DNA of 64,000 bases from Tumebacillus lacus. Its GTDB lineage: Bacteria > Bacillota > Bacilli > Tumebacillales > Tumebacillaceae. How positions within the stretch are numbered: position 1 is the stretch's first letter; each line of letters starts with the position of its first letter. Below the pieces are notes generated by a model. The model ran no database searches. It saw only the letters and a list, made by a program, of their open reading frames with translations, and was not told the DNA's origin. Both the position numbers and the translations under genes were made by a program. Below, piece after piece: positions 46,196-54,413 of this stretch. The stretch covers positions 124,001 to 188,000 of the forward strand of contig NZ_JAPMLT010000002.1 in NCBI RefSeq assembly GCF_026410385.1. Reading direction: 5' to 3'.

Positions 46196-46900
46196 TCATA
46201 CCAGATCAATCAACATAAATTCCGCTCCCGATTCGAGAGCGCGAACGCTTATCTCTTCCACATCGGTGATCCGGGCCGCATCGCCCGTCTTCATTTGTTG
46301 CTCGCCGTTCAAGGTCAACTCGCCGGCGATCATAAACAGATGCATCTTGCGCCCCGCCGCTTGACGGTGCGTAACACCCTGCCCTGCATCCAGATCGGAG
46401 AAATAGATCGTGACATCCGAGTGAATCGGCAACGCTCCGTCCGCTCCATCGGGCGCCACCACTTTCAGCAGCGCGTTCCTCTGATCTCCTTTGGAAAACT
46501 GCTTTTGCGCATAACCGGGCGTCAACCCTTTCTGATCGGGCAGGAACCACAGCTGAAGCGAATGTACCTCTTCGTCCTGCGAATGATTGTACTCGGAGTG
46601 ATACACCCCGGTGCCCGCCGTCATCGTCTGGATCTCCCCGGCGCGAACCACGCCGACGTTGCCCATGCTGTCTTTGTGCTCGAGAGCCCCTTCGATCACA
46701 TAGGTCACGATCTCCATGTCGCGATGCGGGTGCATCCCAAACCCCGTGCCCGGTGCGATGATGTCGTCGTTGAGCACGCGATGCACGCCAAAGTTCAAGT
46801 TGGACGGATCATAATACTCCGCAAACGAGAACGAAAAGCGAGCGGTCAGCCACTCATGATGGGCCGTATAGCGGTCTTCCGCTTTGATCACTTTGATCAT
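46196..46900 (-). CDS. Pirin-family protein (YhhW-type)
   Basis: The 234-aa bicupin protein has the pirin metal site HPHRDMEIVTYVIEG with HKDSMGN and the Glu/His set in GVYHSEYNHSQDEEVHSLQLW. Related YhhW proteins oxidise quercetin; others are redox sensors. It is the first gene of the operon with azoR, consistent with handling of aromatic or quinone compounds. Confidence 0.93.
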   Translation of the reverse strand: MIKVIKAEDRYTAHHEWLTARFSFSFAEYYDPSNLNFGVHRVLNDDIIAPGTGFGMHPHRDMEIVTYVIEGALEHKDSMGNVGVVRAGEIQTMTAGTGVYHSEYNHSQDEEVHSLQLWFLPDQKGLTPGYAQKQFSKGDQRNALLKVVAPDGADGALPIHSDVTIYFSDLDAGQGVTHRQAAGRKMHLFMIAGELTLNGEQQMKTGDAARITDVEEISVRALESGAEFMLIDLV

Positions 46901-46975
46901 GTCTGTTTCACCTCGACTCCTCTAGTCTGTACGATCGGTGCAACTTTCTTTCTCAATCTCTATAGTAACAAAAAG

Positions 46976-47036
46976 TAAGCGACTTACCTCTTGATTGTAT
47001 AGTACGCAATGTCACTTACTTTTGTCAAGTGACATG
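46976..47036 (-). promoter_or_regulatory. Pirin-azoR promoter with HxlR/YodB-like repeats
   Basis: TTGACA (47023-47028), 18-base spacer and TACTAT (46999-47004) on the minus strand. Two inverted repeats flank it: GTCACTT/AAGTGAC (around the -35) and GTAAG/CTTAC (about 46976). These resemble DUF24/HxlR-type (YodB) operators. The -35 overlaps the 3' end of the upstream GNAT gene. Confidence 0.6.
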
Positions 47037-47906
47037 CGGAAAACATTCCATCAACACCTGCCCGCCGTTCGCCGCAAACCCGGCCCGCTCCAACAGACGA
47101 ATCACACGCGGGTCCTTCGACGTCAGATTGAACGTCCGGCGCAAAAACGCACCGTCGTGCGGCGCATACACCTGCCCGAGCAACGCTTCCAAGATCGCCT
47201 CGCCATCCTCCCGCCCCGGTTCGGCTGCGCATTGAAACAGATGGGTCGCGGTGTGCATGCCCGCCGGGTCAATCGTCCGCCGGTACAGCGCATAGCCGAC
47301 GACCGCCTCGCCGTCATACAAAAACACCGCTTCGCCGCCATATTTGACAGACCCCGCCTCCGTCTGCCAAGAAGACAATACTTCATAAAACGGCACCTGC
47401 ACCGCTTCCTGCGGCAGGCGTCGCTCGGCCCGGTAGCTCCCCGCCGCAAACGGCTCCCCGTCGAACGCTCCCTCGCGTTGCAAAAAATGAAGGTGGTCGG
47501 TCACGCGATACCCGAGCGACTTATACAGCCGGATCGCCGGCACATTGTCGGACAGCGCCTCCAGCGTCGCCACCTGTACGCCTTCCTCACGATACAAGTC
47601 CATCAACGCCAGCATCATCTGCCGCCCGACGCCCCGCTGCCGGTAGTCCGGCGCGACGCCTGTGCCGCCGTTCCACGCCACCTTTTTCCCGCCGATCTCG
47701 CGGATCCCGCTGCAGATGATCCCGACCGGCACCTCGCCGTCGTACGCCAGCACCGACCCGTTCGGCGACATCCCCTCCTGCCCCATCCGCCCCACAAACA
47801 TCTCCATCGTAAACTCCATCTGATGCTTGTAGCCGATAAAACCGTTGTTCCACGCCGTCAACGCATCTGTAAACGAGCACTCCGTCATCTTGCGCACCGT
47901 GATCAT
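47025..47906 (-). CDS. GNAT acetyltransferase with C-terminal extension
   Basis: The 293-aa protein has a GNAT domain in the first half (GVAPDYRQRGVGRQMMLALMD acetyl-CoA loop, LEALSDNVPAIRLYKSLGYRVTDHL). A second GNAT-like half follows, in which the loop is lost (RVIRLLERAGFAANGG). Tandem GNATs of this kind often keep activity in only one half. The ATG at 47906 is nine bases after GAGGAGG. It is divergent from the TetR gene. Confidence 0.87.
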   Translation of the reverse strand: MITVRKMTECSFTDALTAWNNGFIGYKHQMEFTMEMFVGRMGQEGMSPNGSVLAYDGEVPVGIICSGIREIGGKKVAWNGGTGVAPDYRQRGVGRQMMLALMDLYREEGVQVATLEALSDNVPAIRLYKSLGYRVTDHLHFLQREGAFDGEPFAAGSYRAERRLPQEAVQVPFYEVLSSWQTEAGSVKYGGEAVFLYDGEAVVGYALYRRTIDPAGMHTATHLFQCAAEPGREDGEAILEALLGQVYAPHDGAFLRRTFNLTSKDPRVIRLLERAGFAANGGQVLMECFPHVT

Positions 47907-47997
47907 ACCCATACCCCTCCTCGTTCATTTATCGTGCAAAATCCCTCGATATCGGTTACTCTTAAAACGTAAACGAAATGGAGGAACGGACACATCC

Positions 47998-48606
47998 ATG
48001 CCAAAAGTATCTGACGCCTACAAAGAGGAAAAGCGAGCCGCACTGCTCGACGCTGCCCTGTACTGCTTTGCAAACAGAGGGTACGAGGCCACCACCATCG
48101 ACGACATCGTGCGTCACGCCAAAGTCAGCAAAGGCGCGATCTACAACTATTTCAAAAGCAAGGAAGAAATCTTCCTCACCATCTTAGAGAGCCGCAACGA
48201 CAATTTTTTCCTTGATATCCGCGCCCATTTCCACGCCTGCCCCGACGCCACATCCAAACTGCGCCATCTGCTCGGCCGACTGCGCTCTCTGCCGATCGAC
48301 CCGGACCGCCGCCGCTGGGGGCTCGTGCACGTCGAGTTCTGGCTGTACGCATCCCGGCAACCGGAGCTCGAAGCGATGATCGAGCGCCAATACGGCACGT
48401 TCATCGACCTCTACCAAGAGATCCTGCTCGAAGGCAAAGCGAGCGGCGAGTTTCGCCCGGACCTCGACGTCGCGGCCGCCTCTTCCCTGCTCCTCGCCCT
48501 GCGCGACGGGGTCAACCTGCACCTCTACCTGATCTCCAAAAACCACCCGTTCGAGACCGCGATGGCGGAGATGGAAGACATGCTCCTGCGTTATCTGAAA
48601 AACTGA
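47998..48606 (+). CDS. TetR/AcrR-family regulator
   Basis: The 202-aa protein has a TetR helix-turn-helix (ALYCFANRGYEATTIDDIVRHAKVSKGAIYNYFKSKEEIF) and a helical ligand domain. GGAGG lies 13 bases before the ATG, a loose spacing. It is divergent from the tandem GNAT gene with an 85-bp shared region, so it may repress that gene and itself. Confidence 0.92.
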   Translation: MPKVSDAYKEEKRAALLDAALYCFANRGYEATTIDDIVRHAKVSKGAIYNYFKSKEEIFLTILESRNDNFFLDIRAHFHACPDATSKLRHLLGRLRSLPIDPDRRRWGLVHVEFWLYASRQPELEAMIERQYGTFIDLYQEILLEGKASGEFRPDLDVAAASSLLLALRDGVNLHLYLISKNHPFETAMAEMEDMLLRYLKN

Positions 48607-48628
48607 ATCGTCGGACGATTCTCTTTTG

Positions 48629-48667
48629 AAAAAAGGTTGGTGCCGCATGGGTCACCAACCTTTCTTT
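48629..48667. terminator. Bidirectional terminator
   Basis: AAAGGTTGGTG (48632-48642) / CACCAACCTTT (48653-48663), followed by CTTTC. Confidence 0.9.
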
Positions 48668-48675
48668 CGTTTTCG

Positions 48676-49755
48676 TTACGCTTCGAACAGCCCTTCCACC
48701 GTTTTTGCATCCAGTTTTTGAATCACGGCTGCCAGCAACTGCGACGCCAGTTCAAAGTCGCGGCGCGCCATCACCGCCGTATGCGTGTGGATGTAGCGGG
48801 TGGCAAACCCGATCACCATCGACGGACAGCCGATCCCGTTGATGTGGAAGCGGCCCGCATCGGTGCCGCCGCCCGGCAGAGACTCATACTGCACCGGGAT
48901 GCCGAGCTCCTCCGCCGTGTCGAGCACCAGATCGCGCAGGCCGACGTGCGGCACCATCGTCGCGTCAAAGATAAACAAGAGCGGCCCGTCGCCGATATGA
49001 TTCGTCACCCGGTCCGGCTCAAATCCAGGCGTATCCACCGCGAGGCCGACGTCCACCGCAAACGCGATGTCCGGCTGGACAAGGTTGGCGACGGTCGTCG
49101 CACCGCGCAGGCCGATCTCCTCCTGCACCGTTGCGCCCGCGTATACCGTGTTCGGGTGCGCCTGCCCTTGCAGCCGTTTCAGCACGTCGATCGAGAGCGC
49201 GCAGCCTGCGCGGTTGTCGAGCGCCTTGCCCGCCCACAGGTCACCGCCGCGCATCGTCAGAAACTCGGCCACCGGCACGATCGGATCGCCCGGACGCACG
49301 CCCATCTCCTCCGCCTCTTCCTTGCTCGCCGCCCCGATGTCGATAAACATCTCCTGAATCGGCAGCACCTTCTCGCGCTCCGCCGGCGTCAACAGATGCG
49401 GCGGCTTCACTCCTCCGATCAATCCGATATAGTCGCCTTTGCGCGTCTTCACCTTGACACGGTGCGCCTGCATCACCGGCGAGAACCACCCGCCGAGCGT
49501 CTGAAACCGCAGGAAACCGCCTTTCGTGATCGACGTGACCATAAATCCGACCTCGTCCATATGCCCGGCCACCAACACGCGCGGACCGTTCGCATCGCCC
49601 GTCTTCTTCCCGAGAATGCTGCCGAGGCGATCCTTGACGATCTCATCAGACAGCGGCGTCAGATAGCCCGCCATCTTCGCCCTCACTTCCTTCTCAAAAC
49701 CGGGCACACCGTCCGCTTCCGACAGATCGCGCATCAACTTTTCCAACTCAGCCAT
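48676..49755 (-). CDS. M42-family deblocking aminopeptidase
   Basis: The 359-aa dinuclear zinc peptidase has the M42 signature set: VAGHMDEVGFMV, GKALDNRAGCAL, ATVQEEIGLRGA (general base EE), AFAVDVGLAVD, GGGTDAGRFH and RYIHTHTAVM. These form large dodecameric shells that remove N-terminal residues from peptides. GGGGG precedes the ATG at nine bases. Stands alone. Confidence 0.95.
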   Translation of the reverse strand: MAELEKLMRDLSEADGVPGFEKEVRAKMAGYLTPLSDEIVKDRLGSILGKKTGDANGPRVLVAGHMDEVGFMVTSITKGGFLRFQTLGGWFSPVMQAHRVKVKTRKGDYIGLIGGVKPPHLLTPAEREKVLPIQEMFIDIGAASKEEAEEMGVRPGDPIVPVAEFLTMRGGDLWAGKALDNRAGCALSIDVLKRLQGQAHPNTVYAGATVQEEIGLRGATTVANLVQPDIAFAVDVGLAVDTPGFEPDRVTNHIGDGPLLFIFDATMVPHVGLRDLVLDTAEELGIPVQYESLPGGGTDAGRFHINGIGCPSMVIGFATRYIHTHTAVMARRDFELASQLLAAVIQKLDAKTVEGLFEA

Positions 49756-49864
49756 CCCTTACAACCCCCATTCGGATTCAAATCCCGCAGAAAACTGACC
49801 AGTTGGTCTTTTATATTCCGATTATGTCATACAATTCCAATTTCTTCAACACGTAAAATCGCGA

Positions 49865-50722
49865 TCACCGATCCACCTTCGCAAACCCCATCGTCTGCAC
49901 ATACACAAACCCCAGACTTTCATACAACCGCCGGGCCGACTCGTTCACATCGACCACCCCGAGATGCACCGGGGAGATGCCGCGCTCGATCATCCGGTTG
50001 ACCGTGTACTGGACGATCTGCTTGCCGTAGCCGCGCCCCTGCTCGTCCGCGCACACAAACACACTGTTGATCTCAAATTCATTTTCCACCAAAGCTGACC
50101 CGACAAATCGTCCTTCGTCAAAAAACAGATAAATATTTTCCGCATCTTCAAGGCGAGACGCATGCTCCTTGTCGAGCCGCTCCTTTGACGCATCGGCCAA
50201 CCGGTGAGGACGCGCGTCGATCTCCGTCCGAAGCCACGCAAACGCCTCGCTCCAATGCCGCATATACAGGTCTCCGTCCTCCTCTCCGTACTCCCGCACC
50301 GTCAGAGCCGGTTCCGGAAACATCTCGCCGTCATAGCGCATCTTGTACTCGTCAAACCACCGGCCGAGCCCGCGCTTCTCATAAAAATCATTCGCGTATC
50401 GCCCGTCCTGCCTCGCCATCGCAAACACCCGTCCCGGATCGAGCGGCCGATACGCCGCTTGCATCGCCGTCCAAAGTTGACTCCCGATCCCTTGCCTGCG
50501 TGAAGGCTCGTCCACATAGATCCCGATCACGCACAACACGTCGTCCGTCGGCCGTCCGACCTCCAGCGTCGCCACCCCTTTGACCACGCCTTCGTCCTCA
50601 TACACCAACGCTTGTTTGGCTCCTTCCAGCTTCCCCTTGATCTCCTCTTCCGCCATGATCACCCCGCGCCCGATCATCGCCACCAGCGCCGGGATCTCCT
50701 CGTTCCGCAATTCGCGGATCAT
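49865..50722 (-). CDS. Tandem GNAT acetyltransferase
   Basis: The 285-aa protein has two GNAT domains: the first with IGIYVDEPSRRQGIGSQLW, the second with INSVFVCADEQGRGYGKQIVQ and ARRLYESLGFVYVQTM. Both acetyl-CoA loops look intact, unlike the tandem GNAT at 47 kb. The layout resembles mycothiol synthase-like tandem GNATs, but the substrate is unknown. AGGAGG precedes the ATG. Confidence 0.88.
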   Translation of the reverse strand: MIRELRNEEIPALVAMIGRGVIMAEEEIKGKLEGAKQALVYEDEGVVKGVATLEVGRPTDDVLCVIGIYVDEPSRRQGIGSQLWTAMQAAYRPLDPGRVFAMARQDGRYANDFYEKRGLGRWFDEYKMRYDGEMFPEPALTVREYGEEDGDLYMRHWSEAFAWLRTEIDARPHRLADASKERLDKEHASRLEDAENIYLFFDEGRFVGSALVENEFEINSVFVCADEQGRGYGKQIVQYTVNRMIERGISPVHLGVVDVNESARRLYESLGFVYVQTMGFAKVDR

Positions 50723-50801
50723 TTTTTTACCTCCTCTTAAAAAAGAAATTCGACTACAATCTCATTTGATCGTAGTCGAACCTCCCACACGCGTCAACTG
50801 C

Positions 50802-53531
50802 TCAACTCTCCCACTCAAATTCCTCATCTGTCAGCGTCATCAGCTCTTCCCGGCCCACGCTCTCCATCTGCCCGATCTTCGCCGACAGCCGGATCTTGGC
50901 CCGTTCCAGCACCTGCTCCGCCAGCCGTCCGTTGCCAAAGTCCGCGCCTGCGCCCACACTCGCTTGCAAAAACAACCGCCACAGCTTTTCCTCCGCAGCC
51001 GCCGTGATCGTATACCGTTCGGCGGCTGCCTTTCGCTTCACGATCTCCACGAGATCGGTGGCCGAGTAATCCGGGAAATGCAGGTGAAACCGCACCCGGC
51101 TGCGAAGTCCCGGATTGACTTGAAACAGCCCCTCCATCTCCTTCGTGTACCCGGCCAAGATCACCGTGATCAGTCCCTTTTTGTCCTCCATCTCCTTGAT
51201 CAGCGTCGCCAGCGCCTCCGCTCCAAACCCCTCTTGACCGCGACGGGCCAGCGCATACGCCTCATCGACAAACAGCACGCCGCCGAGTGCTTCTTTGATT
51301 TTGTCGGCCGTCCGAAGCGTCGTCTGCCCCACATACCCGGCGATCAGATCCTTGCGGGACGCCTCGACAAACTGCCCCTTCGGCAAATAGTCCAACACCC
51401 GCAACAGCCGCCCGATCAGCCGCGCCACCGTCGTCTTGCCCGTGCCGGGGTTGCCGGTGAACGCCATGTGGAACGTCAGCGGCTGATTTTCCAACCCGTG
51501 CTCAAACCGCAATTTCTCCAAGCGCAACACATCGACCATCTGCCGGACGAGCTGCTTCACATCCCCGAGCCCGACCAGCCCATCCAGTTCGGCCAGCACG
51601 CCTTCCAACGTATCCGCATCTGCGCTGTCCTCCGGTGGAAAGTCATTGGCCGTCAGCCTCGTATACGCTTCCGACTCCCGCTCCTGTGCGGGGAGATCGG
51701 CGAGTCGCACCGCATGGGCGATCTTGGCTTTGTCGAGCAGATTGCGCACCGTCCGCGCATTGCCGAACGTCTCATCGATTTTCGTGCGCAACACCCGCCG
51801 CAGCAGAGCTGCCTTCGCCCCGTCGGTCAGCTCGTAGTGATCTTTGGCCGCCAGATACGACGCGATGGTCGCCAGTTCCCCCTCGTCATAGTCGGGGAAA
51901 TCCAAATGAAACGGAATCCGCTCCCGAAGTCCTGGATTGTATCCGAAAAACTCCTCCATCGGTCGCCGGTATCCGGCGACGATCACGATCAGACGATCCC
52001 GGTGATCTTCCATCGACTTGACCAGCCCGTTGATCGCCGTCAATCCGAAGTCTTTGCCGGAGTCCTTCTTATAGAGCGTGTACGCTTCGTCGATAAACAA
52101 GATCCCGCCGAGTGCCCGCTTCACATATTTGCTCAGATTGGCCTCCGTGTGCCCCATATAGGCACCGACCAGCATCTGCCGGTCGACCTCGACGACATGG
52201 CCTTTCGTGATCAGTCCCATCTCCTTGAAGATCTTCCCGATCATCCGCGCCACCATCGTCTTGCCCGTGCCGGGGTTGCCGAGAAACGCCATGTGCATCG
52301 TCGGCATCGGTTGTTCCACCCCGAGCACCTGCAGCCGTTCCTTTTCAAAGCAGGCGAACTGCGCGATGTCCCGGATCTGCTTTTTCACCTGCGCGAGTCC
52401 CGGCAGTTCCTCCAACCGCTCCAGCGCAGTCGCGTTCGGGGCTTCCTCTGAAGTCTCCTCCGCGATAGACCGACCAAATCCAAGACCGTCCCCCACACCA
52501 TGACGGTGCTCTAGACCTTGACTGCTTCCTCGACCGCTTCCTTGACTGCTTCCCTGACCGTCTCCCTGCCCGTTGCTGTGCTCGTGACCTTTTCCCGTCG
52601 GAACGGTCGCATCCTTTTCCCCGATCCGATACGGCTGTTGCTTCCAGGCCGCCGCATCCTCCCCGCCATGGCGATCCTCTGTGTCACGGGGCGGTCGCCG
52701 CATTCCGTCGAGCCGGACATCCCCTTTCTCGATCCGCCGCTCGCCGTTCGTCCACGCCGAGGGAGCCGGGTCGTGAGCTTTCTCCTTTGGCGCAGGCAAC
52801 GCCTTGCTCAGATACAGCGACGTGGCCGGGAACGGCTTCACAAACGCCTCCCGCACGATTCCGTCACTTGAGGAAGACAACTGCACCCCCGCTTGACCGG
52901 TCACCTCCACGTTGACCCGGCAGCCCGCCGGAAACTGTTGCAACCGGCGGCAAAACGCCTCCCGCGGCCACAGCAACACTCCTGTCCGCCGCGTCGCCGT
53001 CGCAAACTCCGCCGACCCGATCCGCACCAGCCCTTGCCCGACCTCCACCTTCAACGTCCACTCTGCCTCCTGCCGCAACGCCGCCGCCACCCGCACCGGA
53101 TCATGGACAGCAAATCGAACCGCGAGCTCCGGGTCAAACGCCGGACTGCCGCCGAGCGTGTGGACCGCACCGAACGGAGCGGGCTCCTCGACCACGCGAT
53201 TGGGGAGGAGCACCTGCTTTTTCCCATGCTTAAACAGCATCGTCACCCGACTCACCACGAGCAGCAGGTTCCCCTCGGCCTTCGAGAACGCCTTGACCAT
53301 CGGCATCAACTTCTCAGCGGACACCGCACAGCACACCGCAGGCCCTGGCTGGCCGACCGCCTTTCCCGTCAGCGTCACCCGGTACCCGCTCTCCTCCTCC
53401 TCATCCCTGACACTTACCGTCCCGGCTTCCGCATCCACCCGCAACACCAGCGGTCTGCCCGCCGCCTGCGCCACCTCGCGCAGCACCGTCATCCACTGTC
53501 TCGCGTCCAACGCGATCTTCACAGGTTGCAC
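50802..53531 (-). CDS. Tandem CbbX/SpoVK-type AAA ATPase with possible sliding-clamp-like N-terminus
   Basis: The 909-aa protein has three parts. The first 260 residues form a beta-rich domain (LDARQWMTVLREVAQAAGRPLVL, VSAEKLMPMVKAFSKAEGN) reminiscent of a DnaN-type clamp fold. A disordered linker rich in Gly, Gln and Ser follows (GQGSSQGSGRG). Then come two AAA modules: FLGNPGTGKTMVAR with ILFIDEAYTLYKK, and FTGNPGTGKTTVAR with VLFVDEAYALARR. CbbX-type modules remodel or unfold protein complexes (rubisco activase, SpoVK, ESX EccA). The GTG at 53531 follows GGAGGGG. I know of no described protein with this exact order. Function unknown. Confidence 0.82.
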   Translation of the reverse strand: MQPVKIALDARQWMTVLREVAQAAGRPLVLRVDAEAGTVSVRDEEEESGYRVTLTGKAVGQPGPAVCCAVSAEKLMPMVKAFSKAEGNLLLVVSRVTMLFKHGKKQVLLPNRVVEEPAPFGAVHTLGGSPAFDPELAVRFAVHDPVRVAAALRQEAEWTLKVEVGQGLVRIGSAEFATATRRTGVLLWPREAFCRRLQQFPAGCRVNVEVTGQAGVQLSSSSDGIVREAFVKPFPATSLYLSKALPAPKEKAHDPAPSAWTNGERRIEKGDVRLDGMRRPPRDTEDRHGGEDAAAWKQQPYRIGEKDATVPTGKGHEHSNGQGDGQGSSQGSGRGSSQGLEHRHGVGDGLGFGRSIAEETSEEAPNATALERLEELPGLAQVKKQIRDIAQFACFEKERLQVLGVEQPMPTMHMAFLGNPGTGKTMVARMIGKIFKEMGLITKGHVVEVDRQMLVGAYMGHTEANLSKYVKRALGGILFIDEAYTLYKKDSGKDFGLTAINGLVKSMEDHRDRLIVIVAGYRRPMEEFFGYNPGLRERIPFHLDFPDYDEGELATIASYLAAKDHYELTDGAKAALLRRVLRTKIDETFGNARTVRNLLDKAKIAHAVRLADLPAQERESEAYTRLTANDFPPEDSADADTLEGVLAELDGLVGLGDVKQLVRQMVDVLRLEKLRFEHGLENQPLTFHMAFTGNPGTGKTTVARLIGRLLRVLDYLPKGQFVEASRKDLIAGYVGQTTLRTADKIKEALGGVLFVDEAYALARRGQEGFGAEALATLIKEMEDKKGLITVILAGYTKEMEGLFQVNPGLRSRVRFHLHFPDYSATDLVEIVKRKAAAERYTITAAAEEKLWRLFLQASVGAGADFGNGRLAEQVLERAKIRLSAKIGQMESVGREELMTLTDEEFEWES

Positions 53532-53611
53532 CGACTACCCCTCCTTCGCACACAAGATTGAATTGCTATATCGTATGCGCTGGGCTAGAGCCTGTGCGGG
53601 ATTGCAGGCAA

Positions 53612-53646
53612 TGAAAAAAGCCCCCGTCCAAAGGACGAAGGCTTCC
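53612..53646 (-). terminator. Terminator after the TVP38 gene
   Basis: AAGCC/GGCTT and GTCC/GGAC paired arms with an A-run that reads T-rich on the minus strand. Confidence 0.7.
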
Positions 53647-53656
53647 TCTCCACACC

Positions 53657-54283
53657 CTACTGCTGCTTCTTCAACTCCTGCTTTCTCAAAAACACAAACA
53701 CCGCGATAAAGATCGCGACCATATACACACCGAACGTGATCACCGATGTCATCTTGCTCTCGCCAAACTGACTGCCTGCAAAGGTGAACACGAGGATCGA
53801 CGGGATTTTCCCGATCAAGGTAGCGGCGAAGAACGTGAACCACGACACCTTGCTGATCCCGGACAAGATGTTGATCAACGGTGACGGGATCACCGGGACG
53901 ACCCGGAAGAACAAAATGCTCAAAAAGGCGTTCTGCTCAAAATACCCTTCGTATTCTTTCGCCTTCGGGTACTTTTGAATGTACCCTTGGATCCACTCGC
54001 GAAAACCGAACCGCGCCATGCCGAACATGATCAAGGCCCCGACGACCGCGCCGGTCAGCGAGATCAGCGAGCCTTGCCACGTGCCGAACACGCCGCCGAT
54101 GATCCCGGCCACGAGGAAGAACGGCATGATCGGGAAGAACACCAAAATCGCCACAAACAGGATCGAAACGAGCACCGAAACCATCCCGCCCGCTTCGATC
54201 AAGGCGATGAACTGGTCTTTTTGCCAATAACCGAGCGCGATGATCGCGATCATCAACGCTGCCGTCAGAAACTTTTTCATCAT
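53657..54283 (-). CDS. TVP38/TMEM64 (DedA-superfamily) membrane protein
   Basis: The 208-aa protein has about five hydrophobic segments and the family core FFPIMPFFLVAGIIGGVFG, GALIMFGMARFGFREW and FFRVVPVIPSPLINILSG. The family scrambles or moves lipids across the membrane. Two adjacent ATGs follow GGAGCGG. It is convergent with nothing and stands alone between the AAA gene and the molybdoenzyme gene. Confidence 0.9.
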   Translation of the reverse strand: MMKKFLTAALMIAIIALGYWQKDQFIALIEAGGMVSVLVSILFVAILVFFPIMPFFLVAGIIGGVFGTWQGSLISLTGAVVGALIMFGMARFGFREWIQGYIQKYPKAKEYEGYFEQNAFLSILFFRVVPVIPSPLINILSGISKVSWFTFFAATLIGKIPSILVFTFAGSQFGESKMTSVITFGVYMVAIFIAVFVFLRKQELKKQQ

Positions 54284-54370
54284 CCACCGCTCCGTTTCTC
54301 TAGAAAGGACAGACTCTCTTCATCTTAACATACGGACTCCACCCCTGCTTCTCCTTCTCCGCGCCAAATC

Positions 54371-54405
54371 GAAAAAGCCCTCGACACGCCGAAGGCTTCT
54401 TCTCT
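54371..54405 (-). terminator. Terminator after the FdhF-like gene
   Basis: AAGCC/GGCTT stem with one mismatch further in, and T-rich on the minus strand. Confidence 0.6.
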
Positions 54406-54413
54406 GACACACA

